Position numbers and translations under genes: made by a program. Under the pieces are notes generated by a model that had not been told where the DNA came from, did no database searches, and saw nothing but the letters and a program-made list of their open reading frames with translations. From NCBI GenBank assembly GCA_029624675.1, contig JARSSP010000003.1, forward strand, positions 53,182 through 117,181: DNA of 64,000 nt. The letters are read 5' to 3'. Shown here piece after piece: positions 52,805 to 62,348 of the stretch (the stretch's first letter is position 1; every line of letters begins with the position of its first letter). Source of the DNA: Candidatus Contendibacter sp. (GTDB lineage: Bacteria; Pseudomonadota; Gammaproteobacteria; Competibacterales; Competibacteraceae).

Positions 52805-54947
52805 GAGGAGGCGCTGCGCGACAGCGAGATGCGGCTGCGCCTCTTCGTTAAGCACGCGCCGGCAGCGCTCGCGATGTTCGATCGAGAGATGCGCTACCTG
52901 TTCGTCAGCCGCCGCTGGTCGAGCGACTACCACCTGGGCGAACGCGACCTGCGGGGACTCTCGCACTACGTCGTCTTCCCCGAAATCCCCGAGCGCTGGA
53001 AAACCATCCACCGCCGCGCGCTGGCTGGAAGGCGAGGTGCTGACGGCCGACAACGACCGGTTTGACCGCGCCGACGGCACGGTCCAGTGGCTCCGCTGGG
53101 AAGTGCGGCCCTGGCACGATGCGGCGGGCGAGATCGGCGTCGTCGTGGTCTTCAGCGAAGACATCACCAGCCGTTGGCGGGCCGAGCAAGCGCTGCGCGA
53201 CAGCGAGGCGCGGCTGCGCGCCATCGTTCACGCCGTGCCCGACATGCTGGCGGTGCTGGACGACCAAGGGCGGCACCTGGAGGTGCTCACCACCCGCCCG
53301 CCGCCGCACCTGCCGGACCCCGGCGCCCTGTTGGGTCGGCGGTTGGACGAGGTGCTGACGGCCGAGGACGCCCGGACCGGCCTGGAGGCGCTCCACCACA
53401 CCTTGCGCACCGGCGAATCCCAAGGTTTCGAGTACACCTGGCCTGACGGGACGGCGGAACCGCGCGTGTTCGAAGCGCGCGTCGCCCCCCTAGACGGACC
53501 GTTCGCGGGTCGACCGGCGGCGGTGATGCTGGCCCGCGATGTGACCCGACAACGGCTTACCGAGGCGAGTTTGCGGCAAGCGCAGAAAATGGAAGTAGTC
53601 GGGCAACTGACCGGTGGCATCGCCCACGACTTCAATAACCTGCTCGCCGTGATTCTAGGAAATCTCGAACTGCTGGCGGAGCAACTGCGGGATGGAGACG
53701 CCGAGATGGGGGATCGGGTGCGGGAGGCGCTGGCGGCGGCGGAACGCGGCGCCGGCCTGACCCACCGCCTACTGATCTTCTCGCGGCGCCAGCCCCCGCG
53801 CCCGAAACGGATGGACCTGAACCGGCTGGTAACCGGCATGGGTGACTTGCTACGCCGCAGCCTGGGCGAGACTGTCGTCCTGGAAACGCGCTTGGCCCCG
53901 GACCTGTTCCCGACCTTGATCGACCCGGGCCAGTTCGAAACCGCGCTGCTTAACCTGGCGATCAACGCGCGCGACGCGATGCCCGACGGCGGCCGACTGA
54001 CCATCGAGACCGCCAACTACTGGCTGCACGAAGATGCCGCACACACCGCGCTGCACGGCGTGGCGGCCGGGCAGTACGTCACACTGACGGTGCGCGACAC
54101 TGGCCAAGGCATGACGCCGGACGCGCAGCGGCGGGCGTTCGAGCCTTTCTTCACCACCAAGGGGGTCGGACGCGGCACCGGGTTGGGCCTCAGCATGGTC
54201 CACGGCCTGGTCGAGCAGTCCGGCGGCTTCATCCACCTTCACAGCAAGGTGGGCCAAGGAACGAGCATCCATCTCCATTTTCCAGCGGCGGAGGCCGTAG
54301 ACACCGACGTTCAGGCCGGCACCTCCGCCGAACTGGCGCGGTCCAAGCCACGGCGGCAAACGATCCTGGTGGTGGAAGACGAGCGCGCGGTGCGCCGACT
54401 GGCGGTGCGCATGCTGGAAAGTCTGGGCTACCAGATCGTCGAGGCGGATACCGCCGAGGCAGCGCTAGCGGTTTTGGAAGCGCCCCCCCAGGTGGCAATG
54501 CTGTTCACGGACGTGGTTCTGCCGGGCCCCGCAAGCGGGGTGGATCTCACGCGGCAAGCCATCCAGCGCCGACCCAACCTCAAAATATTATTCGTCTCCG
54601 GTTATGCCGAAGCGCATCTAAGCTGGTTCCAAGATCGTCCGGAAGGCAGCGACTGGTTGGACAAACCCTATCTTAAAGCGCAGTGGCGGAAAAACTTCAC
54701 GTCCTGCTTGGCGATGCGCCGGAGGGATCCAAATGAGCGTTCCGGAGCCGTTTCGATCGCGGTTTGCCGTCTCCGGGTTTCGGATTGGTTCCATCACCGA
54801 CCACGAACCCGGCGACAAGCCGAGGCAAGGCATATTCACGCACGTCCGGCGGACGGTGAAACGACTTCCTGCACCTGGTCCAACACCGCGTGCAGGTGCC
54901 GAGCCAGTCGACTGCGATACCGCGTCGGCGCGGTCAAATCCCGCTGA
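52805..54947 (+). pseudogene. Hybrid sensor histidine kinase gene, 5'-truncated and frameshifted
   Basis: Directly after the IS remnant the frame reads [20 protein letters not shown] and a PAS domain, but it shifts near 53030 into [21 protein letters not shown] second PAS, HisKA (LTGGIAHDFNNLLAVILGNL), HATPase (LAINARDAMPDGG, DTGQGM, GTGLGLSMVHG) and a receiver domain (LVVEDERAV, FTDVVLPGP, LDKPYLK) follow. The end is scrambled after KPYLKAQWRK and overlaps the patatin gene. No start codon with support remains. The kinase core is intact, so partial function is not excluded. Confidence 0.8.
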
Positions 54948-56098
54948 TCGCGCAGGCCGGTGTAGTAATGCCGGTCGCGATCCTCCAACACCTCCATCCG
55001 CATCCGAATGCCATGCCGGGCCAGGATCGGCTCCAGTTCGGCCCGCCGGGCCAGCAGATCCGCGCGAGTGCTCTGATAGGCGTGCTCGCACACCCAGTGC
55101 CGACCCGAGAAGCTGAAGACGTTGGTAAAGAACATCTTGGCGTCGTCGCGGTTGGGCTCGAACAGGACGATGTCGGTATGTTCGAACTCACTGTCGTATT
55201 TCTGCATGCTGACCCGCAACCGGGAATGGATCAGCGCCCGGAAGGTCTGGGACAACACCACCGGCAGGCCGCCTTCCACCAACCGGCCCACCTGGGTCGG
55301 CCGGCCGCCCTGAACCGCCAGCCGGGCGTCGAAGGGCACCAGCGGGTTGAGGCACAACAGCAAATCCAGATCTTCCTGCAAGGCCACCGAGGCGTGCATG
55401 GTCTTTTGCAACGCGCCGTCCACGAAATAGCGGCCGTCGATCTCCACCGGCGGATACAGTCCCGGCAGCGCGCTGCTGGCCTGAACCGCTCGGGAAATCG
55501 GCACATGGTCGTAGCCGGGCGCCCCGAATTTCACCGATTCGCCGGTATCGAGATCCACCGCCACCACGTACAACCGGTTCGCCAGTTGGCGAAAATCGTT
55601 GGTTCGGCCCGGACCGCTCCACATCTGGGCCAGATACTCATGAATCGGCTCGTTGTCGAAAAACCCGGACGGCAACACCCGACCCAGTCGGGTCAGCGAT
55701 TGCAGCAGGCTCAGGTCCAGCGGATTTTGCAAATAGCGCCAGAATGCCTCCCACAGCAGATAGGGCGCGGTCGACAATCGTCGCCAGTACTCGCCGAATG
55801 CCGGCATCAGAAAAATCCGCGGATCGAGCGGATGCTCCTCGGATTCGTTACTGATGAAAACGTGACACATCTGGCCGGTCGCAAGCCGGTTAGCTAGCAA
55901 CGCCGCCACCACCGCGCCCGCGCTCACCCCCACGTAGACGTGAAGCCGATTGAAATCGACGCCGTCCAGCGCATCGTCGAGCGCGCGCAGGGCGCCGATT
56001 TCGTAGACCAGCCCCACCGGCCCACCGCCCGCGACGGCCAGGCCAATCCGGGGACCGCTGGCTTGACGTCGAACGCTTTCGGGCTGGGTAACCAACAT
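54836..56098 (-). CDS. Patatin-like phospholipase
   Basis: The 420-residue protein starts at ATG 56098 behind GGAGG; the open frame far upstream is a shadow of the next gene. It has the patatin fold signatures: oxyanion loop VAGGGPVGLVYEIGALRAL, nucleophile VYVGVSAGAV (GxSxG) and the catalytic Asp in FVDGALQKT. There is no signal peptide. Such enzymes hydrolyse phospholipids or storage lipids. Its place beside two acyltransferases suggests lipid-body or PHA turnover. Confidence 0.88.
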   Translation of the reverse strand: MLVTQPESVRRQASGPRIGLAVAGGGPVGLVYEIGALRALDDALDGVDFNRLHVYVGVSAGAVVAALLANRLATGQMCHVFISNESEEHPLDPRIFLMPAFGEYWRRLSTAPYLLWEAFWRYLQNPLDLSLLQSLTRLGRVLPSGFFDNEPIHEYLAQMWSGPGRTNDFRQLANRLYVVAVDLDTGESVKFGAPGYDHVPISRAVQASSALPGLYPPVEIDGRYFVDGALQKTMHASVALQEDLDLLLCLNPLVPFDARLAVQGGRPTQVGRLVEGGLPVVLSQTFRALIHSRLRVSMQKYDSEFEHTDIVLFEPNRDDAKMFFTNVFSFSGRHWVCEHAYQSTRADLLARRAELEPILARHGIRMRMEVLEDRDRHYYTGLRDQRDLTAPTRYRSRLARHLHAVLDQVQEVVSPSAGRA

Positions 56099-56136
56099 AA
56101 TAACCTCCATCGATTCCCTGGGACTGATATGGATAA

Positions 56137-57474
56137 CTACGCGGCGTCCGGGCCCACGCGCGCCAACAATTCGGCGATTTCCGCCTCGATCCCGACCACC
56201 AGTTCCTTCGGTTCGGCCACCACGCCCTGATCGGTGGTGACGCCGATGGTGATGGCCCCAGCGTAACTCAGCACGCAAACGCCGATCCCGATGCTGGTGA
56301 CCTGCGGCACCCAGGCCAGCACCCGCGCCACCGGCGCGTTCGCCAGATACAGCGTTTCCTCCGGCCCCGGCACGTTGGTCAACACCGCCGTCGCCTTCAA
56401 CCCCAACAGCCGCAACAAGCCCCGCTCCAACCCGCCGGGCAGTCCGCCGACCAGCCGGATCAGCAGCAGATTGGCCATCGCTTCCGGCGAAGCCTTGACC
56501 CACTCCATGTGGGCGCGCACCGCCGCCAGTCGCGCCACCGGATCGACCACGTCCAGCGGCAACTTCAGAAACGCCACCGCAAACTGGTTGCCCAGTTGAA
56601 TGTCTTCCTGGTAGGGCCGCAGATTGACCGGCACCACCAGCCGCACCATCAACCCCGGCCGGGCATCGCCCCGCGCCCGCAGATACCGCCCCAGCGCGCC
56701 GGCCACCACGGTCAGCATCACGTCGTTCACTCGCCCACCCCAGCGCTGGCGGATGCGCGCGATGTCGCCCAGGGGAATCGGCGCCGACCAAGCCATGCGC
56801 TTCTGGCCGTTCAACGCCCCCCGCAACGCGGTGCGGGGTTCCGGGATCACCAAAAGTTGCCGCAGCAACCCCGCCAGGAGCGCCCCACCCCACCGCAACC
56901 GCGCCAAGCCGTTGGCGAGCGGTTTAGGCGCCTTGGCCGTCTTGGCCGCCAGGCGGGCCTGTTCGCGCCGTTCCTCCAGCGACGACTCCCGCGCCGGTTC
57001 TCGGTCCGAACGCGGCGCCCGGTTGGCCAGGGTCAGAAACACCCGCAGCAGCGCGATGCCATCGGCGATGCAGTGATGGACCCGGAACAGCAGCGCGCAA
57101 CCTGCTCCCACATTTTCCACCACCACGCAGCGCCACAGCGGCCGGTCTGGGTCCAGCGGCCGGCTGGCCACTTCACCCACCAGCGTCGCCAGCACCCGCT
57201 GATCGGCCGGCTCCGGCAAGCGCCGTCGTTCGAGATGGGCGTTCAAATCGAACGCCGCGTCCTCGATCCAGGCGTAGCGGCCGCCCTCCCGGACCAGCCG
57301 CTGCCGGAACCGGGCGAACGGCAGCAACCGCCGGGTCAACACCTCGCGCAACCGTTCCTCGGCCAGCGGCTCGGCCAGCACCAGCAGGATCGTCACCACC
57401 ATCGGCTGACAGGGCGTATCCATCCGCGCCCAGGTCACATCGCCGCGGGTCGCCCACTCCCTTGCCGCGCTCAC
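56137..57474 (-). CDS. Wax ester synthase / diacylglycerol acyltransferase (WS/DGAT), first copy
   Basis: The 445-residue enzyme carries the acyltransferase motif HHCIADG (HHxxxDG) near residue 130. Other conserved blocks are RPLWRCVVVENV, VNDVMLTVVAGALGRYLRAR and TNVPGPEETLYLANAPV. It esterifies fatty alcohols or diacylglycerol with acyl-CoA. It lies between the phasin and the patatin gene in one direction. Confidence 0.9.
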   Translation of the reverse strand: MSAAREWATRGDVTWARMDTPCQPMVVTILLVLAEPLAEERLREVLTRRLLPFARFRQRLVREGGRYAWIEDAAFDLNAHLERRRLPEPADQRVLATLVGEVASRPLDPDRPLWRCVVVENVGAGCALLFRVHHCIADGIALLRVFLTLANRAPRSDREPARESSLEERREQARLAAKTAKAPKPLANGLARLRWGGALLAGLLRQLLVIPEPRTALRGALNGQKRMAWSAPIPLGDIARIRQRWGGRVNDVMLTVVAGALGRYLRARGDARPGLMVRLVVPVNLRPYQEDIQLGNQFAVAFLKLPLDVVDPVARLAAVRAHMEWVKASPEAMANLLLIRLVGGLPGGLERGLLRLLGLKATAVLTNVPGPEETLYLANAPVARVLAWVPQVTSIGIGVCVLSYAGAITIGVTTDQGVVAEPKELVVGIEAEIAELLARVGPDAA

Positions 57475-57481
57475 TCGGGCT

Positions 57482-57889
57482 TCACGACCGTGGAGGGTCC
57501 TGGGCGCGGCCCAGTGCGTCGAGTTGCGTCTGCAAGGCGTCGATCCGCTGGGTCAGCTCCCGCAGATCCTCACGGTTGGGGATGCCGAGTTGGCCAAGCA
57601 CCCGGGCCAGCCGGTCCTCGAAAATCTGCTCCACCTTGTCCCAGGTCTCGACGACTCGGCCGCGCGCCTCGCCGGTCTGCTCCCTGGCCGCTTCCAACGC
57701 GCCGGCGGCGACCTCGCGGGTCCGCTCCTCGACCTTTTCACCTTCCTTGACCAGCGCCTCGAACAGCTTGCCCCCTTCCGCGCTCACCTTGGTGAACGCT
57801 CCCAGCCCCGCCAGCCAGATCAGGTGGGCGGATTCCCTTACGGACTGGGACAACTGGCTGTCGGCGTTGCCCTTGACTTTCTTGACCAT
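57482..57889 (-). CDS. Phasin-type PHA granule-associated protein
   Basis: The 135-residue protein starts at ATG 57889 behind GGAGGAG. It is almost wholly helical: SVRESAHLIWLAGLGAFTKV is the signature of the PhaF/PhaI-type phasin family, followed by amphipathic repeats and a C-terminal coiled coil (LRELTQRIDALQTQLDALG). It would coat polyhydroxyalkanoate granules. Seven bases separate it from the acyltransferase gene. Confidence 0.85.
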   Translation of the reverse strand: MVKKVKGNADSQLSQSVRESAHLIWLAGLGAFTKVSAEGGKLFEALVKEGEKVEERTREVAAGALEAAREQTGEARGRVVETWDKVEQIFEDRLARVLGQLGIPNREDLRELTQRIDALQTQLDALGRAQDPPRS

Positions 57890-57999
57890 GACGATGCTCC
57901 TCCGCCGGGCGTCCGGAAGCCCCACCAAGGACTCCCCCCCGGATTTGGGTTTATTGTGTGACCAATCGTTAGACTAAACATCCTAAAATGCGGCGGGCT

Positions 58000-59493
58000 T
58001 TAAGCCTCCGGTCCACCGAGCCGCTTGAAGGCGTGCTCGACCTGAAGCGAGTCCAGTTCCTGCCCCCAGGGACTCATCAGGGTAATGAACAACAGCTTTT
58101 CGAATTCGCCGGCGAAGCGGCCGATGATCGCCTCCGGATCGGCCACCAGCTTGCGGTCGGCCACCAGACCGAAGTGAACGCGGTCGTTGTAGCTGAGAAT
58201 GCTCACGCCCATGCCGATCTGGCCGGATTGCGGCACCCAGAACATCATCTCGGACACGCGGGATCCGCCCAGATAAATCGCTTCGCGCGGACCGGGCACG
58301 TTGGTCATCACCGCCGAGGCCTTGTTGCTCAGCAGGTCCAGCAACGGTTGCTGCAACAGATTGGGCCCCATGCCAACGGCTCCCAGCAGGCCCAGCGCCA
58401 AAATCGGCTGATAGGATTCCTTCAGCTCGTTCATCCGCCGCCGCACCTCGTACACCCGCTCCAGCGGATTGGCGATGCCCACCGGCAACGCTAAAAACAC
58501 CAGCCCAAAGAAATTGCCCAGTCGGGCGGCTTTCTCCAGCGGCCGCAGGTTGACCGGGATCAAGGCCCTCACCTGCAAATCATCGGGGACGGAATCGCCC
58601 TGCTCGACCAGATAGTCGCGCAGCGCCCCCGCCACCGCCGCCAGCAACACATCGTTGACCGAGCCGCCCAGGGCCCTGCCGACCGTCTTGACTTCGCGCA
58701 AGTTCAGCGGCTCGGCCCAGGCGACCCGCTTGGACACGCCCAGATCGCCCTTGAAGCGGGTCTTGGAATCGTCGCTCATCAGGGCCAGCCGGGCGATTTC
58801 CGCCGCCAGCCGCACGCCGTTGCGGGCGTAGTCGAGCGCGTGGGCTGGGTGGCGGACGATGTCGGCGCCTTCTCCCACCAGCCCCCGGCCCAGCTTGAGC
58901 GTGGTGTTCACCACTTTGTCCACCGGTTCGAAAAATCGCCGGAACAGGCCGGCGTCCTCGGTGTTTTCCTCTTTCGCCTTGAAAACCGGCGCCGCAGGGG
59001 CCGCGTCAGGCGCGGAGTCGGTTAGCGACAGGAGGACGTGAATCAGGGCGATGCCGTCGGCGTAACAGTGATGGATCCGCAGGATCACGGCGCTGCCGTC
59101 CTGATAATCCTCGACCAGATGGAACTGCCACATCGGTTTCGAGAAATCCAGCGGGGTGCTCATCAGATCGCTGGCCAGGTGCTGCAACTCGGCCTTGTCG
59201 GCCCGGCCCGGCAGCGCGGTACGCAGGACATGCCGATCGAGGTCGAAATGCGGATCGACCTCCCAGAAAGCGCCCGCCGCTTTCTGGACCGCCCGCTGCC
59301 TGAATCGCTGATACTTCAGAAAGCGCGACTCCACGACCTCCCGCAACCGGTCATGGGCCAGGCGCTCGGAAAAGATCATGACTCCGGTGATCATCATCAG
59401 GTTGGTGGGACGCTCCATGCGCAGCCAGGCGGTATCGATCCCCGACACGGGCTCGCTCTGCTTTTTCTTGGGCATAAAAAAATCCAGCATCAT
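58000..59493 (-). CDS. Wax ester synthase / diacylglycerol acyltransferase (WS/DGAT), second copy
   Basis: The 497-residue enzyme has HHCYADG near residue 150, DTAWLRMERPTNLMMITGVM at the N terminus, GGSVNDVLLAAVAGALRDYL and MTNVPGPREAIYLGG. It is clearly paralogous to the copy at 56137 but divergent, with a longer central loop. Two copies around a phasin suggest different acyl substrates. Confidence 0.92.
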   Translation of the reverse strand: MMLDFFMPKKKQSEPVSGIDTAWLRMERPTNLMMITGVMIFSERLAHDRLREVVESRFLKYQRFRQRAVQKAAGAFWEVDPHFDLDRHVLRTALPGRADKAELQHLASDLMSTPLDFSKPMWQFHLVEDYQDGSAVILRIHHCYADGIALIHVLLSLTDSAPDAAPAAPVFKAKEENTEDAGLFRRFFEPVDKVVNTTLKLGRGLVGEGADIVRHPAHALDYARNGVRLAAEIARLALMSDDSKTRFKGDLGVSKRVAWAEPLNLREVKTVGRALGGSVNDVLLAAVAGALRDYLVEQGDSVPDDLQVRALIPVNLRPLEKAARLGNFFGLVFLALPVGIANPLERVYEVRRRMNELKESYQPILALGLLGAVGMGPNLLQQPLLDLLSNKASAVMTNVPGPREAIYLGGSRVSEMMFWVPQSGQIGMGVSILSYNDRVHFGLVADRKLVADPEAIIGRFAGEFEKLLFITLMSPWGQELDSLQVEHAFKRLGGPEA

Positions 59494-59682
59494 GAATGAC
59501 CAGGGATTCTAAGCCAGTGGATTACAAGGAACTTTGTTGAATTGGCCGCCGCGCTGGGCGCTTTTGTCCGCAGCGTCTCCATCAAGTCCGGCCCATAGCC
59601 ATTCCATGCAATAAACTCTCGCCGTGATTCGGTTACACTCCCTGCCATCGCCATCATCCCCATCACCGGAGGAACCATCGCC

Positions 59683-59943
59683 ATGTCCGATCTCGCCAGC
59701 CGTTTCCAGACCGCCGCTGAGGATAGCAAGAAACTGAGCAAGCGGCCCGACAATGACACCCTGCTGAAACTCTACGCTTATTTCAAGCAGGGTTCGGCCG
59801 GCGATGTCGAAGGCAAGCGGCCAGGCTTCACCGATCTGGTGGGTCGCGCCAAGTACGACGCTTGGGCCAAGCTCAAGGGCATCACGAACGAAGAGGCCAT
59901 GCGGCAGTACATCGACCTGGTCGACTCGCTGAAAAGCGCCTAG
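59683..59943 (+). CDS. Acyl-CoA-binding protein
   Basis: The 86-residue four-helix protein has LLKLYAYFKQGSAGDVEGKR and KYDAWAKLKGITNEEAMRQY, the ACBP signatures (Tyr, Lys and the YxxW(A/xK)LKG motif). It binds long-chain acyl-CoA in the cytoplasm and could supply the two acyltransferases transcribed divergently. ACBP is uncommon in bacteria. Confidence 0.94.
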   Translation: MSDLASRFQTAAEDSKKLSKRPDNDTLLKLYAYFKQGSAGDVEGKRPGFTDLVGRAKYDAWAKLKGITNEEAMRQYIDLVDSLKSA

Positions 59944-60129
59944 CGCCGCATGTTTAAGACGACCATCCAACCACTAGCCGGCGTTCCGCCAGCTTCTTGA
60001 TTGGGTCGGCGAGCGGCGGACGTCAGTCCGCTGTTTCCGCGCCCGCCGAGATCACCTTGGGCCGGCGCCAAACAGGGGGCTAACGCCCCCCGCTCGCGGA
60101 ACGACTTGGGCCTGGCGCCAGGCCCAACC

Positions 60130-60250
60130 CCCAAGATTGTCCCGCCTTAAGTGGGTAGCCGATGGGCAGGCTCGCAACCCGTTTCAGGGCGCTTTCCAGA
60201 TCGGGATAAGTCAGGGCGAAACCGGGGGCGGAAGCGATCCAACGGGTTAA
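60130..60250 (-). pseudogene. C-terminal fragment of a second PqqD-HPr-kinase-like gene
   Basis: On the minus strand RWIASAPGFALTYPDLESAL continues KRVASLPIGYPLK, nearly the same as the end of the gene at 60974 (RWIASAPGFTLTYPDLDRAL). DNA at 60184-60247 matches 61016-61079 closely. The rest of this gap (59944-60129) holds only GC-rich inverted repeats (TTGGGCCTGGCGCCAGGCCC) and no gene. The fragment is separated from the intact gene by higBA. Confidence 0.75.
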
Positions 60251-60253
60251 ATT

Positions 60254-60613
60254 TCACACGACCTTGCTTAACAAACTCTCGTAAGGGATACGAAGGCCCT
60301 CGTGCAGGCGTTTCACCATGCGCAGGCTCAAGGGTCTTTTGCGGTTGAGCACTTCGGATACGCGCCCGCTGGAACCGATATAGGCTTCAAGATCGCGGGG
60401 GGTGAGTCCCTGCTGTTCCATACGGAATTTAATCGCCTCCACCGGGTCCGCCGGGCCAATGGGGTAATACTGGTTCTCGTAGGCTTCGATCAAAGCGACC
60501 AGTATCTCCCGCTCATCGGCTGCGGACGTGCCTTCTTCCGCCTGGAAGACCGTTTCAAGTAGATGGAATGCCGCCCGCAGGTCGTCATCGTTGCGAATGG
60601 GTTTAATAGTCAT
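60254..60613 (-). CDS. higA: HigA-type antitoxin
   Basis: The 119-residue protein has an N-terminal acidic helix region and a C-terminal helix-turn-helix: MEQQGLTPRDLEAYIGSSGR and VSEVLNRKRPLSLRMVKRLH. This is the HigA layout for the HigB family encoded just upstream. It should neutralise the toxin and repress the operon. It overlaps the toxin gene by 11 bases. Confidence 0.88.
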   Translation of the reverse strand: MTIKPIRNDDDLRAAFHLLETVFQAEEGTSAADEREILVALIEAYENQYYPIGPADPVEAIKFRMEQQGLTPRDLEAYIGSSGRVSEVLNRKRPLSLRMVKRLHEGLRIPYESLLSKVV

Positions 60614-60911
60614 TCACGCTCTCCACGTTGATTTGGTCGTACTGCGCGTGAGTACCAATGAATTTCACCCACGCAATACCGGCTCGATACTGCATTTCGA
60701 TGACCAAGCGGTACTTGTTCCCGCCGATATTGAACACGACCCGATTGTTCCCGCAGATGCTGACGTTACCGTATTGGGCCTTCACCTCTTGCGGTGAAGA
60801 CCATTTGGCGTGGAGGACTTCCTCATGCCAACTCTCAAGCGGGCCCTGGGCATCGCGGTAAGCGGGGTGTTCCCAGAATTTCCGCAGTGTACTCTTGGCG
60901 ATAACCCGCAT
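60603..60911 (-). CDS. higB: HigB-type toxin (mRNA interferase)
   Basis: The 102-residue protein opens MRVIAKSTLRKFWEHPAYRD and has VSICGNNRVVFNIGGNKYRL and GIAWVKFIGTHAQYDQI, matching the HigB toxin family of ribosome-dependent mRNA cleavers. Toxin-first order is typical of hig loci. Confidence 0.9.
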   Translation of the reverse strand: MRVIAKSTLRKFWEHPAYRDAQGPLESWHEEVLHAKWSSPQEVKAQYGNVSICGNNRVVFNIGGNKYRLVIEMQYRAGIAWVKFIGTHAQYDQINVESVNDY

Positions 60912-60973
60912 GATTCCCTAATCCTCCCATTTCGGGAGAATGGTAATCCCAGAATGCTGATCCAACAAGGGCG

Positions 60974-62056
60974 CTAAACCAGAGGCTCCCCCAGCGGCAG
61001 TCTCTCGATCATTTCCAGGGCGCGGTCCAGATCGGGATAGGTCAGGGTGAACCCAGGGGCGGAAGCGATCCAGCGAGTGAGGGCGAGCAGCTTGGCCTGG
61101 GTCAGGTCGGGAATGACGGACTCCGCTTCGATCAAGCCCCGCAACACCCGCACCGGGTCCAGCGGTTCGAGAGCGGCTTCTCTTCCGGGTCGATAGCGGG
61201 GGAATACAAAGGCGGCGGTGGAAACCGGTCCCCGGTGGATGGGGCCGGGCGGCGGGGGAAAGCGCACTGGCTGACCCGCGCGCTCGATGAGCAGAGCGCG
61301 GTCCAGGTCGGGCAACCACGGGGCCAACACCGGCCAACTGCCCGCCTTCAGGCATAAGCTCATGCCGAGGCCCAGCAATCCACCTTCCAGCGTGACCGGA
61401 ATTACATCGTCGCTTAACAATTCCCAGCCGCTGGCATTGAGGGCGGCGGCCAGGGTGGTTTTGCCCGCGCCGCCGGGACCGATCAGCAGCATCCCCTGGC
61501 CCGCCCGGCTGACCCCGGCGGCGTGGAGGACCAGCAACCGCTGGTCGGTCGCGCAAGCGGCCTCGACCAGCTCGGCCACGGTGTGGGCGATGGCCGCATC
61601 CTGCAAGCTGCCCGCAACGGCAAGCGCTTCGTCCACGAATAATTGCCAGTCGGTGGCGGTTCCCGCTAAGCGCAGAGTGGCGTGAGTCGGACCGTCAAGT
61701 TTGGTCTGTAAGTGGCTGATCAGAGGCTCTAACCTGCTAGCAAGTTCAAGATCGACAACAGTCAAACCGATTCGGCGATCAGCCAGATGCAGGGTCCAAG
61801 TGGGAGCGGCTTCCGTTACGCCGCTCCAGGTGATCAGAACGCGGGCGACATCCGCCTGGGCCTGCTCCAGCGGAAGGGCAAATCGAACCGCCAGGCAGGC
61901 AGCGACCTCTTCAGCGGTCAACCCGGCTCGCGCGGCGTCCCAAATCGCGGCGGCCAGGGGATCGAGAACCCACAACGGACGACCCCGTTGCGGGCCGGGC
62001 CGGGCCAGTATCCGATGATCGCCGAGGGGGGCGCTGAGAAAGTCGGGTGGTTTCAT
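60974..62056 (-). CDS. PqqD-like domain fused to HPr-kinase-like domain
   Basis: The 360-residue reading starts at ATG 62056 (weak ribosome-binding site). The N-terminal part LWVLDPLAAAIWDAARAGLT resembles PqqD, the peptide-recognition module of RiPP pathways. The C-terminal part has the Walker A motif LLIGPGGAGKTTLAAALNAS and ELLSDDVIPV, as in HPr-kinase-like proteins. In some lasso-peptide clusters HPr-kinase homologs modify the precursor. It lies just after a small peptide gene in the same direction. The substrate is unknown. Confidence 0.78.
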   Translation of the reverse strand: MKPPDFLSAPLGDHRILARPGPQRGRPLWVLDPLAAAIWDAARAGLTAEEVAACLAVRFALPLEQAQADVARVLITWSGVTEAAPTWTLHLADRRIGLTVVDLELASRLEPLISHLQTKLDGPTHATLRLAGTATDWQLFVDEALAVAGSLQDAAIAHTVAELVEAACATDQRLLVLHAAGVSRAGQGMLLIGPGGAGKTTLAAALNASGWELLSDDVIPVTLEGGLLGLGMSLCLKAGSWPVLAPWLPDLDRALLIERAGQPVRFPPPPGPIHRGPVSTAAFVFPRYRPGREAALEPLDPVRVLRGLIEAESVIPDLTQAKLLALTRWIASAPGFTLTYPDLDRALEMIERLPLGEPLV

Positions 62057-62110
62057 CGTCGCAACTCGCGCCCGCGCCACTTCTATCCGCACCCCCGACC
62101 ACCACCTAGC

Positions 62111-62338
62111 TTACCACCGGGCGCGGGTGGGACCGCGAGATGGCCTTGACGGCGGGGGGGGCGGCGATTCCGCGCGTGCGTTAGGCGTCATCACCAGCGT
62201 CATCAGCATCGGTGCGGTGTAGGCCAGCTTGCCAAGCTTTTCCAACGCCGCGCGGCGACCCGCGTCGGGCGCCGCCACAGGATCAGTGGGGGCGACGGGG
62301 TCGGCCGTTGCGTTCTTCTGGGAGAAATCGTCGTGCAT
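62111..62338 (-). CDS. Small peptide upstream of the kinase, possible modification substrate
   Basis: The 75-residue product has an acidic N terminus and then RRAALEKLGKLAYTAPMLMT, a short hydrophobic helix. The end is a Pro/Ser/Arg tail (PPPPPSRPSRGPTRARW). It starts 10 bases after the upstream stop behind GAGG. Small proteins with an R-R-x-x-L-x-x-L-G-x-x-A-Y-T-A-P segment often sit beside PqqD/HPr-kinase pairs. A precursor role is a hypothesis. Confidence 0.7.
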   Translation of the reverse strand: MHDDFSQKNATADPVAPTDPVAAPDAGRRAALEKLGKLAYTAPMLMTLVMTPNARAESPPPPPSRPSRGPTRARW

Positions 62339-62348
62339 CGCCGGAGCC

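Noticed and set aside
54700..54947. C-terminal extension of the truncated sensor kinase
   Set aside because: After the receiver-domain motif KPYLKAQWRK the translation becomes Arg-rich nonsense overlapping the end of the patatin gene.
56099..56893. N-terminal extension of the patatin frame
   Set aside because: The extension lies inside the WS/DGAT gene in another frame; a GGAGG box marks the real start at 56098.
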